Shown in pieces: positions 1 through 10,888 of a stretch of 64,000 nt of DNA. Positions within the stretch are counted from its first letter, which is position 1. The number at the start of each line of letters is the position of its first letter. The DNA is taken from NCBI RefSeq assembly GCF_036884655.1, contig NC_088356.1, positions 16,994,001 through 17,058,000 on the forward strand. Direction: 5' to 3'. Origin of the DNA: Musa acuminata AAA Group (taxonomy: Eukaryota; Streptophyta; Magnoliopsida; Zingiberales; Musaceae). A program made the translations under genes and the position numbers. The notes under the pieces were generated by a model. It was not told the origin of the DNA and did no database searches. It saw nothing but the letters and a program-made list of their open reading frames with translations.

Positions 1-657
1 GTGGACTCGGGCATCGGGCCAAGAAGAGCGGGTATTGTGCCAAGGATATCGGAGTTGCGGAGCCAACAGGCCGATTGGGCAATAGGCTGCAGGAAAGGAC
101 GATGCACCGAAGAATCGGACGAAGCGTCGAGGGACCAATGACATGCCGGACAACTTGGTTAATTGCTTAGGATTAATTGTCTCGATCGAAGTTTTTGTTT
201 TTGTGTGTGCAGGATTAACTACGATGAAAATTAGACAAGCAGCGGGAGTTGCGCCGGAGTCAAGTTCATGATCACATTGGGAGTTCGAGAGTTCGACGGA
301 AGTTCGGACGGTCGTCGGAGGTTCTGCGAGAACAGATCCGAGAAGTCCAGAAGCTTGCCAAGCGAAGCTCGTCGGAACTTGCCAAGTGGATCGTCGCAAA
401 GTCCAGGAGTTTGCCGGAAGTCCGCAGGAGCATCACCGAGGGTTCATCGGATGATCGACGGAAGTTCGCTGGAAACTCGCCGGAAGGAGCGATTGACGCA
501 CCGAAGCAAAGCTGCAGAAATTGTCTTAGATTTAATCGTAGTTAGCACGTTGATTAAGTTGGAAAATGGGAGGTGATCCCATTGGCTTAATCTTGGGGCA
601 ATTGGGCCCCTGAAAGACTGAAATTGGGCCGAATGGAATGAACCATTCGGACCCTGA

Positions 658-955
658 TTGCACCAGGAGGTGCAACCGCCCAGGCCAGGAGGTGGCACCG
701 CCTGGGCTAGGCCTTCCAGCGAGACTGGGCGGTGCAACCTCCCCAGCCGGGAGGTGGCACCGCCTGAGCTCAGTCTTCGAGCTAGACTGGGCGGTGCAAC
801 CTCCCTGACAGAGAGGTGGCACCGCCTGAGCTCAGTCTTCGAGCAAGACTGGGCGGTGCAACCTCCCTGGCAGAGAGGTGGCACCGCCTGAGCTCGGTCT
901 TCGAGCTCTGCCAGGCGGTGCAACCTCTCCAGTCAGGAGGTGCAACCGCCTGATC
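658..955. repeat. Cluster of GGCGGTG-N-CACCGCC-type palindromes in LTR
   Basis: About nine near-palindromic motifs of the form GGNGGTGNNACCGCC recur here, separated by copies of a CTCAGTCTTCGAGC-type spacer. The same motif is seen in every related LTR of the window with different copy number. It lies just upstream of the TATA box, so it occupies U3, where enhancer-like repeats are expected. Confidence 0.75.
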
Positions 956-1010
956 CCGGAATTCCGGGATTTGATCGTTTTGAGCTCCAAATTTGAATTG
1001 GGTTGGGGCC

Positions 1011-1018
1011 TATAAATA
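1011..1018 (+). promoter_or_regulatory. LTR TATA box
   Basis: TATAAATA follows GGGGCC and precedes CCCCACCC. The same block (GGGGCYTATAWATACCCC) is conserved in the LTRs at about 23430, 51530 and 55265, marking the U3/R border of this family. Confidence 0.6.
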
Positions 1019-1543
1019 CCCCACCCATTCAGCACTGAGATAGCAAGAACTTACCCGAAATCTTGATCTTTTCAGTGGTTCTTAGAGCTCAAAACTGCTA
1101 GTTTTCCTCCTCCTTCTGTTCTTCAAGTTTGAGTTGTAAAGAGAGGAGAGAAAACATCTGTAAGGGTTGTCTCCTAAGCCCGTCAAAAGGAGTGAATCTG
1201 TAAGAGGGTAGTTGGCCTTCGCCTATTGAAGGAAGGCCTCTAGTTGACGTCGGTGACCTCGTCGGTGGAGGAAGCCAAAAGTGGAGTAGGTCAAGACTGA
1301 CCGAACCACTCTAAATCTCTGGTTTGCGTTTATTTTGAGCACTTTATCATTACTGCAAACCTCCTTCATAACTACTGCTCTCTGCGCTTTTACGAACAAG
1401 TTCTAAGTGCTGTTCTTTCCGAATCTGCATTCAGACGTAAATCGGTGTTTTCGTACATTACAGTTTACGTTTACGCCTTGATTCTGCAAAACTGTCTTCT
1501 GCGCTTTTACGAACGAGTTTCTAAAGTTCAGATCCCTTTCAAA

Positions 1544-1966
1544 CTGCGTCTAGACGTAAAATTGCGTTTAGACGTAAAACTGCATTTAGACATAAATCTG
1601 CGTTTAGACGTAAAACTGCGTTTAGACGTAAATCTGCGTTTAGACGTAAAACTGCGTTTAGACGTAAATCTGCGTTTAGACGTAAATCTGCGTTTAGACG
1701 TAAAACTGCGTTTAGACGTAAATCTGCGTTTAGACGTAAATCTGCGTTTAGACGTAAACTGCGCTTAGACGCAATCTGAGTTTAGACGTAAACTGCGCTT
1801 AGACGCTAACTGCGCTTAAACGCAAACTGCGCTTAGACGCAAATTGTGTTTAGATGCAAATTGCGCTTAGACGCAAACTGCGCTTAGACGCAAACTGTTG
1901 TTAGACGCAAACTACACTTAGACGCAATCTGCGCTTAGACGCAAACTGCGCTTAGATACAAACTGA
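1544..1966 (+). repeat. 18-bp minisatellite, about 23 units
   Basis: Units of the form CTGCGTTTAGACGTAAAA or CTGCGCTTAGACGCAAA repeat head to tail, diverging toward the right end. Related LTRs (for example 51950-52110) carry only isolated single units, so this copy shows a local expansion in the R/U5 part. An open frame reading Leu-Arg-Leu-Asp-Val-Lys repeats results from the repeat and is not a gene. Confidence 0.9.
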
Positions 1967-2084
1967 GAATTAGCTTTTGCATCATAATAGTTTTTATTGA
2001 ACGAACGCAGCTTTTGGTTTTAATCGCTGTAAGATTTCCGCTGCACTAATTCACCCCCCTCTCTTAGTGCTCTCGATCCTAACA

Positions 2085-2645
2085 TTAAGGTCCTTGGCCT
2101 CTTGAATGACCGTAACTTTTGGATCTCAACTCTTTGGAAGGGATCTTAAAATTTTAGTTACTAGTTCAAAGTTAGAAAAATCATTACTAAGAACTTTAAG
2201 TCCATTGATGACATTCATGAAACGGGTGTACATGCCTCCGATGGACTCACTTGGTTTCATCCGGAAAAGTTCGTAAGAATGCATAAGAATGTTGATTTTG
2301 GACTCTTTCACTCAGCTAGTGCCTTCATGAGTGACCTCAAAAGTTCTCCAAATATCAAAAGCCGAATCACAATTCGAAACGCGATTAAATTCATTTTTGT
2401 CAAGTGCACAATATAAGGCATTCATAGCCTTTGCATTTAGAGAGAATATCTTCTTCTCTAAATCATTCCAATGGTTCATTGGAAGAGAAGACATTTCAAA
2501 TCCATTTTCGACTATGTGTCATAAATTCAAATCCAAAGAAAGTAAGAAAACTCTCATTCGAGTTTTGCAACAAGTGTAGTCCGTCCCATTGAAAAAGGGA
2601 GGACGAATGAGAGAGTAACCCTCTTAAAGGCCAAAAAAGAGCCAT
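2085..2645 (-). pseudogene. Sirevirus-like gag, 3' truncated by LTR insertion
   Basis: Minus-strand gag remnant starting at the ATG at 2645, about 35 bp inside the primer site. The translated pieces carry the UBN2/DUF4219-type gag segment seen in the intact gag at 46631: a SLPMNHWNDLEKK block, then FDIWRT, then a KESKINILMHSYELFRMKP block and NFELVTKILRSLPKS. An in-frame TGA splits it at about 2312 and the first part is frameshifted. The coding sequence stops at 2085 because the plus-strand LTR at 1-2084 was inserted into it. Gag would form the virus-like particle; this copy is non-functional. Confidence 0.85.
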
Positions 2646-2682
2646 TTCTATTTGGGTGTTAAACCAAAGTAAAAAACCATGG

Positions 2683-2695
2683 CTCTTATACCAAT
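2683..2695 (-). other. Primer-binding site (tRNA-Met type)
   Basis: Reverse complement reads TGGTATAAGAGCC directly inside the LTR end at 2696. One base differs from the usual TGGTATCAGAGC, the complement of the initiator Met tRNA 3' end. Confidence 0.75.
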
Positions 2696-4248
2696 TGTCA
2701 GGATCGGAGCGGCAGTAAGAGGGGGGTTGAATTAGTGCAGCGGATTAAAACTTATAAATTTGAAAACGATTTCATAAATGCATAGAGATTTCAATTTGTC
2801 AATAACTTGAGAAAGTAGCTCGAGTAAAGTGAGAAGATGAAAATCGGAAGCTTCCTGCTATGTAAATAACGATTTTAGAAAAGTAAATACTCACACATTT
2901 AAGGAACACACCAATTTAAAGTGGTTCAGTCAAAATGACCTACATCCACTTGCGAAGCCTTCTTCAATGAGGCTCCCAACTTCCACTAGTAAATCACTTT
3001 GAAGGAGAAGGACAAATAAACCCTCTTACAACTTTTTAAAAGTGGTTCACACTTTTACAAATTTTCAACGAGAAAGAAGGAGGTGAATACTCAAGCAATT
3101 GAAAACAAGACTTGCTAAAGACTTTGCTAAAGATTTTATCTCAATCTATTGCTTCTCAAAAGTTGTATTCTCTGCTGAGAATTGAGGGGTTTCTATAGGC
3201 CCCAAGAGGATTCAAATTGGGCGCCAAATTTTGAATTCTCTTGGGTTCCCAATGCAGGCGGTGCCACCGCCTATCAGTGTCTGACATTGATAGTGTACTG
3301 GCGGTGCCACCGTCCAGTCCGACAATACCACCACCCGATCCTCGAGTTCTGGGAGGTGCCACCACCCGGCCCTGTGGGTCACTAGATGGGCTTCAAATCT
3401 GGCCCAAACTAGGTAATATCGGGTCCAATTGGCCCCTAACCAGGATATAGGATTATCCCTTAATCCTAACCCTAATTACATGCAAACTACGCAATTGAAA
3501 ACATAGTCCTAAGCAAGTTTTCAACCGGCAAACGTCGAGTCTCCTTCTGGCGAGCTTTTCGGTGATCTTTCGGCGGATTTCCGATATACCCTCGGATTTC
3601 TTTCGACGGACTCCCAGTAGGCTCCCGATCTTGTGGCGAGTTCAGCGAGTAGCCGAGCCTTCTCGGTGATCTCCATGAACCTCCGATGATCTCTTCGGTG
3701 GACTTCTGAAAACTCCGACAAGTCCCCGATTTCTTCTCGGTTGGTTCCGGCAGCATCTTCGACGAATCTTCAGACTCTCAAACACCCATCGAACTTGACT
3801 CTGGTAGACTTGCTTTATGTCTTCAAGCTATCATAGTTAATCCTGCACATGTAAAACAAAAGTTCGATCTAGATAATTACTCCTAATTAATTAATCAAGT
3901 TGTCCGGCATGTCATTGGTCCCTCGACGCTTCGTCCGATTCTTCGGCTCATCGTCCTCTCTTGCGGCCTATTGCCTAATCGGCCAGTTGACTCCACAACT
4001 TTGATATCCTTGGCGCAATACCTGCTCTTCTTGGCCCGATGCCTGAAACCATGGCCCGAAGCCTTCTGTTGATACGTCGATCGATCCACTGGCCCGACGT
4101 CCAATCTTCTGACATGTTCCTCCGATACAACATGATTTTCCTTCTTTAATTATCTCATCCTGATTGAAGCATCCTACGTCACTCAAAACGCAGATTAAAT
4201 CATAAACACATATCAGGTGGTTTCATCATCAAAATACGAGATTTAACA
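2696..4248 (-). repeat. Sirevirus-like 5' LTR (minus strand)
   Basis: 1553 bp. On the minus strand it begins TGTTAAATCTCGTATTTTG and ends CCTGACA directly before the primer site. It contains the GGCGGTGCCACCGCC palindromes (about 3255-3365) and other blocks shared with the LTRs at 22293 and 50262. With the gag at 2085-2645 it forms the 5' end of one minus-strand element. That element was inserted into an older plus-strand LTR whose tail follows at 4249. Confidence 0.85.
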
Positions 4249-4381
4249 CTTTCAAGTTAAGTTTCCGAAAACGATTTTACGTCGAAAACGGTTTTATCGT
4301 ATGAAAGTTTTTAAACCGACATTATTTTACCACTGCACTAATTCACCCCCCCCCCCTCTTAGTGCCGCTCCGATCCTAATA
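4249..4381 (+). repeat. LTR 3' tail of an older Sirevirus-like element
   Basis: Matches the last 130 bp or so of the LTR family (CACTAATTCACCCC, a C-run, CTCTTAGTGC, GATCCTAATA). The upstream part was separated by the minus-strand insertion ending at 4248. It joins directly to a copia pol fragment at 4382, its own insertion target. Confidence 0.75.
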
Positions 4382-5387
4382 GGAACTCTTCCAATATACT
4401 GCTCCTCCATTTAGGGTGAACACATACCCCAAATTATACTTGCTATCATCAATATAAAACTAGAAACTTGAGTTCGTGTAGCCTTCAACCCTAAGGCTAC
4501 TTCCTCCATATACTAGTAAAAGATCCTTAGTCCTTCGTAAGTACTTAACGATACACTTTACTGCTTTCTAGTTCCCCAAGCTTGGATCCGCCTAATACCT
4601 ACTTATGACACTCAGAGCATATGCTATATCAGGCCTAGGACATAGTATGACATACATGATGGACCCTATCACTAAGGCATAGGGTATCCTATGCATGTTT
4701 GCCCTTTTTTCAGGAGTTTTTGGAGATATACTCCTAGAAAGCGATATCTCATGTCTCATCGGTATGAGACCTTTCTTAGAATTTTCCATGCCAAACCTTT
4801 TGATAATGACATCTATGTACCTGGACTAGGATAAACCAAGTATCCTCTTGGATCTATCTCTATAGATCCGAATCTCCAACATATAGGACACTTCCCCTAA
4901 GTCCATGGAGAAGTGTCTAAATAACCAAGCTTTTACTGTGGATAGCATTCCTATATTATTCCTAATGATCAGGATATCATCCAAATATAACACCAAGAAG
5001 GTGATAGCACTCCCACTTATCTTCATGTACACACAAGACTTATCTTTATTCTTAATAAAGTCATAAGATCTGATCGCCTCATCAAATCTTATATTCCAAC
5101 TTCGGAAAGCTTGTTTCAGTCCATAAATAGACCTAAGCAACCTACAAACCTTATATGGGTAGTCCTTAGATACGAATCCCTCATGCTATATCATATACAC
5201 CTCCTCCTTGAGATTGCCATTGAGGAACATAGTTTTCACGTCCATTTGTCATATCTTATAATCATAATGTTCTGCAATAGCCAATAGAATTTGGACGGAT
5301 TTTAGCATGGCTATGAGTGAGAAGGTTTCGGCATAATCAGCAACTTGCCTTTGATGATACCCTTTAGCCACTATTTATAGACTCTAA
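4382..5387 (-). pseudogene. Tork/Tnt1-like copia RT-RNase H fragment
   Basis: Minus-strand pol remnant closely matching 29809-30810 of the larger copia element in this window. Visible pieces are LLRSIYGLKQAFRSWNIRFD, the RT catalytic region LVLYLDDILII (YVDD changed to YLDD), and downstream MRHEISLSRSISPKTPEKRA and RPDIAYALS. Frameshifts separate the pieces near 4800-4826. Toward 5387 the similarity ends after the segment preceding the RT active site. The fragment has lost both ends and cannot be functional. Confidence 0.85.
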
Positions 5388-6162
5388 ATGGCTTAAAAAA
5401 TATAGCTAAAAAATTAAATTTCTGAGTTTTCAAGTACTAGCAATACTACCACCGGCGCCGGACGGTACTACCACTGAATAGAGCTTAGGAATCTAGGCTC
5501 TGGTAGTACCACCATCGGCCTGGGTAGTACCACCATCAGGATTACTAAAAAAGCATAAATAATGCTTTTCAACTCTCAAGCGGTACCACCACCTAAGCTT
5601 GGCAATGCCACAACCTAGCCTAACCCTAGGTCACTTAATTAGCCTTTCAATAGGCCCAATTCGACCCTAGTTTAGGTCCAATGGGTTCCTAATCAAGTTG
5701 GCATGTTTATGCCCTAAAACCAACACAATTAGATTATAAACGACTACAATCAAGACTTAACAACTCTAACTACAATCATAAAGCCTTCCGTACGTTGTCC
5801 GATATGTCATCTGTTCATCCAGTAGTTTGTCTAAATCTCTATTGTATCGTTCTTTCCTTCGATGTGTTACCCGATCTATCGACATATTGACCTCCCACAA
5901 CATTCGATCTTCTTGGCGCAATACCTAATCCTTGCGGTCCAATGCCTAAACTCATGGCATCAAGTCCATCCCCTAGCACGTCGACCAATCCTTTGGCCCA
6001 ACATCTAATCTCTAGCATGATACTCTCAAGCCCAATGTCTGATTCTCCTATTTCAGCGATTTATCTTTCGATGGCGAAGTTTCTCCTACATCACTTATTT
6101 CAAATGCTTATAAGTTCAAAAACTTAATAATTATTTTCATCATCAAAATTCAAGATTCAACA
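5388..6162 (-). repeat. LTR fragment, minus strand (type III)
   Basis: Reads backward through the landmarks of the LTR at 7219: TGTTGAATCTTGAATTTTG at the right end, CATCGGGCC-like blocks, and short GGTGGTACTACC palindromes (5450-5600). It joins the copia fragment at about 5388; its 3' part is missing. Confidence 0.65.
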
Positions 6163-6866
6163 TATGATTAAATAGTATTTAAAGCACTAAACACTCCAAA
6201 GCATCCACTTTGTAATAAAATATCCATCAAGGATAAAACATTTATCAGTATATGATGCATCCCTATGACACGACTTAGTTATATTTTAATATAGGTGGTA
6301 GTGATCGAGGTCAGAAAATAAACTATGTACTCTAGGATCGACAAGCCCTTATCCCAAATTATAATATTAAGCAAATTGCATGATCATTTTTTTTAGCTAC
6401 TAGGGACTCGATATATGAAACCTAGTCAGCATCTACTAGACAAATCATGTCATTATCAAATATGACAAAGAGTCTATTAGGCCATCCAATATCGGCTAAA
6501 AATCTAATGGAAATAGTCTCCCATTAAATTGGCTCCTGCAAGAGTGAAACCAGTAGCATTCTTAAGTATGCGATTATTCAAAATAAACTAAACAAATGTT
6601 TATGAGCTTTATACACTTGCAAACATATAGTAGACTATTGGAGGGGTTTTGTCGGACAAACCTTTCAGTACAATTTTTTGTAAGAAGTAGAACATGATAT
6701 ATGGACATCTTCCTCTAGCCTAGAACTTGAATACTTAATGACTCTTCTCTTTTGGATGCAACAGTGAAACAACAGTACTTGAAACACGAGTTAGATCGAG
6801 TCAATTTAGCAAAGTCAAATTGATGATAAACTTTGACCTAATCAAATCTAATATTATTATTTCACA

Positions 6867-6929
<63 letters not shown>

Positions 6930-7218
6930 CTTTACCTTTGTAATAGACACTTGGTCATATGTATAAAAATATTCCCCATATAAGTAAGTTTAATACATTC
7001 CTAATAACTAAAAATGTGGTTGTACCTTTGCTCTGATTTGGTTTGATCAAATAATCAATCCATAAACTTATTGTATCAAAGCTATTGAGCTAAAATGCTT
7101 AAAGCTCAAATAAGTTAGGTTTGCATCATTTTTATTATCTATTGGAGTGTATTTAGTTATTGTTAGTTATAGGTGTTATGAAAGCTAATTAGGTGAATGA
7201 TGACAAATGTGACATGAT
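6163..7218. other. AT-rich unassigned region
   Basis: No open frame or recognisable TE domain was found on either strand. It contains an AT microsatellite at 6871-6928. Likely decayed repeat DNA. Confidence 0.5.
6871..6928. repeat. (TA)n microsatellite
   Basis: 29 uninterrupted TA dinucleotides. Confidence 0.95.
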
Positions 7219-8573
7219 TCTTAAATCTTAGATTTTGATAATAAAATTAATTAATGAGTTATGATCTAATTTACGTTTAAACAACGCAGGACTATTTTCG
7301 ATCAGAAAAGATAAATCGATTGAAGCAGGAAGAATAAGATATTACACTAGAGTGAAACATGTCGAGAGATTAGACATTGAGCCGAAAGATTAGTCGACGT
7401 GCTGATAGAAGGATTTTGTGCCATGAGTCCGGGCATCGGGCCGAAGGATCAAACATTGTGCCAAGGAAATCGAATATTGCGAAGGCCAACATGTCGATTG
7501 GGCAATACGCATAAAGAGAGGATGATGTGCCGAAGGGTTAGATGAAGAGCCAGATGAACCAATGAAATACCGGACAATAAAGGATTTAAGCTTTGTAATA
7601 ATTTGTCTAGATCAAAGTAGTTTAGAGGACTAATTAAGTTGGTTTCAGGTGTAACCATACCAACTCAATTAAAGGCCCATTGGGCCTGAGTTGGGACTAT
7701 TTTGGGCTTAGTGGAAAGCTCATTCAGCAACCCAAGGATAGGTGGATCTGCCCATGGAATAGTCAAGAGTACACTTTTCCAAGCTGTCAAGCGGTGGTAC
7801 CGCCAAATCAAGCGATAGTATCGCCCAAACATAATCTCCCATACTATATTAGACAGTGGTACTACCCAATGATAGGCGATGGTACCATTAGACTAGTCGG
7901 TGGTATTGTCTAGTAACAATGGTACAGGTGGTGGTACCGCCCAACATAGGCGGTAGTATCACCAGGACCTGGGAAACCTAGGATGAGATATTTTTGGCTC
8001 CATTTTTGAAGTCATTTGGGGTATATAAATACCCCAGTTATTTCTCCTTGAAAAAGCATGAAATTGAGTAGAAAAAGGGGGAAAGTATACTTGAAAACAA
8101 AGATATTGTAATATCTCTAATGATAGTGAGTCTCTTCCTTTTAAAGTTAGAACGTTTCTAAGGGAGGAGTGAGGTCAAAAAGAGAGAGGCTTGTAAAGGT
8201 TGTATCTTAAACATGTGAAAATGAGAAAGAGTTGTAAGGGTAGTTGATCTTCACCCATTGGAAAGAAGATCAGTAGTGAAAGCCAGTGGCCTTGAGTGAA
8301 GTGGAATCGGGAGTGGACATAGGTCACGATAACCAAACCACTATAAAATTAGTTTGTATTTCTTTTAATTTTCATTTATATTACTAACTGATTTACTTAT
8401 TTACTTACTTTGCAATTACTTTATATCTTTATCACTCTCCTACGAACATCTTTAAGCTTAAACGTCTTTCCGATATGGTTTTATCGCATGAATTTTCACG
8501 GTCGACATAGTTCTCCAGAAGTACTAATTCACCACCTCCCCCCTCCCCTCTTAGTGTTGACTTGGTCCTAATA
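7219..8573 (+). repeat. 5' LTR of the 7219-22292 element
   Basis: About 1355 bp. The left edge is blurred by mutation (TCTTAAATCTTAGATTTTG instead of TGTTGAATC). The right edge CCTAATA abuts the primer site. It holds GGTGGTACCGCC palindromes at 7790-7960, a TATAAATA box near 8022 and CACTAATTCACC-like terminal sequence. Confidence 0.75.
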
Positions 8574-8588
8574 ATTGGTATTAGAGTC
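8574..8588 (+). other. Primer-binding site (degenerate tRNA-Met type)
   Basis: ATTGGTATTAGAGTC directly follows the LTR end; two transitions relative to TGGTATCAGAGC. Confidence 0.7.
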
Positions 8589-8623
8589 ATATTTCTCTTT
8601 ATTGGTTTAACACCTAAAGAGAT

Positions 8624-9163
8624 ATGACTTTTTTTTGGTAATCACAAGGGCCACTTTATCATTCGTCCTCCTATGTTCGATGATTACACTTATTGTAAAA
8701 CTTGAATGAGAGTTTTCTTAATTTCTATTAATTTGAATTTATCGAATATTATCGAAAGTGATTTTCAAAAGTCTTCTAATCTAATAAATGAATGGAATGA
8801 TTTGAGGAAGAAAACTTTTTCTTTGAATGCTAAAGCTATGAATTTGAACAAAAAATAAGTTTAATCATATTTCTTTATGTGCAACTGCATATGAGATTTG
8901 ACATATACTTGGAGTAACTCATGAAGGCACGAATAGAGTTAAAGAGTCTAAAATAAATTTTTTGATGTATGATTTTGAATTATTTCGAACGAAGCCAAGC
9001 GAAACCATTGTTGACATGTACATCTATTTTACGGATGTTGTTAATGGACTGAAAGCTCTAGCAAATATTTTTCTAATCTCGAACTTGTAAAAAAGATTCT
9101 AAGATCCCTTCCAAAAAGATAAGATCCTAAAGTAACAACAATACAAGAAGCAAATGACCTAAA
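8624..9163 (+). pseudogene. Decayed Sirevirus-like gag
   Basis: Starts at ATG 8624 and aligns by eye with the gag at 24166 and 46631 (IIRPPMFDDYTYCKT-like start, a WNDLRKKTFSLNAKAMN block, EVTHEGTNRVKESK, FELFRTKPSETIVDMY and a KILRSLPK block). Many stops and frameshifts break it. It ends at 9163, where a copia LTR was inserted, and the following zinc-knuckle part is not found after the insertion. Not functional. Confidence 0.75.
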
Positions 9164-10888
9164 TGCTAGTCATAGGTGCCCTGCAAGCCAACCATACAAG
9201 TGATGACACGTGTGACTTGACATGCAGTCTTTTGACTTATTATTTTTATTTGGTATTTTATTACTTTATATTGCCTGTTGCATGAATATATTGTGATGTA
9301 CATATATTTGTGTAATAAGAATCAAATCGTGATGAGATTATGATAATGAGACTACTTCGTCTTTAAACACAAATCCTAAATAATCCCGATCATAGGTTAT
9401 TTAAGAGAGACATCACGATAACCGGACAGACATGTGTGCTGTATACCCATCCATATGATGGATGCAGCTGGTCTCATAGCTGCTCATGTGGGAACACTAG
9501 AGATACAATGCAGGTGTCAAACAACGATTCTGTCATCCCACTGGTGTATCTAGTCCTTAGATTTGAGAGACTAAGGTTGTCCTGTATGAGTACTCCACTC
9601 TTTGATACCGGACTTATAGTTCTGGAGGTTCCAAATCTAACACAACCAGTCATTGGGAGTAGTAGCCAACCTTACGAGGGCTATTGAGTATCGATAGAGG
9701 ATCATCTACTCTCGATGTCATGATAGAAATATCTCATATATTCTTGCTTAGATAAATCCCTAGCCATGGTCATTCGGATTGAGAGAGGAGTTCTCCGGGA
9801 GAATTCGATTAGAGCGAGACTCGTGTAGAAACTATATGAGCTTGACAACACCATTCCTGGTATATAGTCTTTGGGATATTAGATGGATGAGGGATTATAG
9901 GTATATAGTAAATAAGGATGGATAGGTCCAAAGGATTGGATTTTCCCTATATCGTCCAAGGACTATAGTATAATGGCCTAGTACGTCCGCAATTGACAAG
10001 TCGAGTGAATTATTATGGAGATAATAATCATTAAGCCAAAAGGAGTTCTAACAAGTATGACTCACGTCCAGCTCAATATTGGGCCTAGAGGGTCACACGC
10101 ATGTGGTAGGCATTGCGATGAGTAGAGGTTCGAATATAAGATATCCACTAGAGCCCCTATCTTATTTGCTTCTAATAAGCCCCTGAATTATTAGATCCTA
10201 TGAATTAGATCCAATAAGAGCTAATAAGAGATTATTGGGTAGAGATCCACTAATCTAAGAGGCTTGGGTAGTTGGATGGAGATTCAATACCCAATATGGT
10301 AGAATCCATTAGGGTTAAGCTGACAGGGGGCTCTATAAATAGGAGAGAACTAAAGACCCATAGGCTACAAGTTCTTTTTTACTGCCTCCTCCTATTATCC
10401 TCTCTCCTCTCCTCCTCATAATGCAGCCCCTATTTGGGATATGTGGATAGCAAGAAGGGGCAACCCCTTTTTTATTGCGTGGTGCATGCGAGTAAGAGTT
10501 TTGAGTAGTGATTTGAGGAGCATCTTCACAGCCTCTGCCTCCTTCATCGTCTTCCATAGATCTGCATATTTTCAGGGATATATGATCTCCCTAGGTAATT
10601 CTCTTACACATAGTTTTTCGGTTTCGTGGGTTTTTGCGCATCAACTTTTGCACGATAATGAAACCTTCTTTTCTGTGGGAATTCTATGATTTTGTTTTTC
10701 TATTCTTCCACTGCGCATATGATGTCACCCCATATTTTCTAACAGTGGTATCAAAGCCAGGTTGCTTATGCAAAAGATTGGTTTTTAAACTGCATATATT
10801 GTGTTCAATTGCGTTGAAATTGTTCTACACGATTGCTGCTTTTTTTTGTTATAGTTTTCAAATCTATACTGCACCTTTGAGGAGTTTA
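9164..10888 (+). mobile_element. Truncated Tork-like copia element: 5' LTR plus leader only
   Basis: LTR 9164-10744 (1581 bp; starts TGCTAGTCATAGGTGCC, ends TTTCTAACA) corresponds to the reverse complement of the LTR at 27955-29433. The primer site TGGTATCAAAGCC (10746-10758) and about 130 bp of leader follow, then the host element resumes at about 10889. There is no 3' LTR, coding region or second target duplication, so nearly all of the element has been deleted. Confidence 0.75.
10334..10341 (+). promoter_or_regulatory. Copia LTR TATA box
   Basis: TATAAATA in the context GGGCTCTATAAATAGGAG, matching the minus-strand TATA box at 28309-28316 of the related LTR. Confidence 0.55.

Larger units (their letters stand above)
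1..2084 (+). repeat. Sirevirus-like LTR (type I), 5' end outside window
   Basis: The first bases match the interior of the complete type I LTRs at 22293 and 50262 about 200 bp after their TG start, so only the start is missing. It ends with the family's TAACA at 2084. Directly after it lies minus-strand gag of another element, so it was inserted into that gag. It could be the 3' LTR of a full element or a solo LTR; the left flank is not visible. It holds a palindrome cluster (658-955), a TATA box (1011) and an expanded 18-bp minisatellite (1544-1966). Confidence 0.85.

Noticed and set aside
249..1035. Arg- or Gly-rich frames on both strands of the first LTR
   Set aside because: The same frames recur in every related LTR, caused by GC-rich U3 repeats; no conserved protein.
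1445..1768. Protein of Leu-Arg-Leu-Asp-Val repeats
   Set aside because: Direct translation of an 18-bp minisatellite inside an LTR.
1544..1966. CRISPR-like array
   Set aside because: Contiguous repeats without unique spacers in plant nuclear DNA; likewise for 60748-61005.
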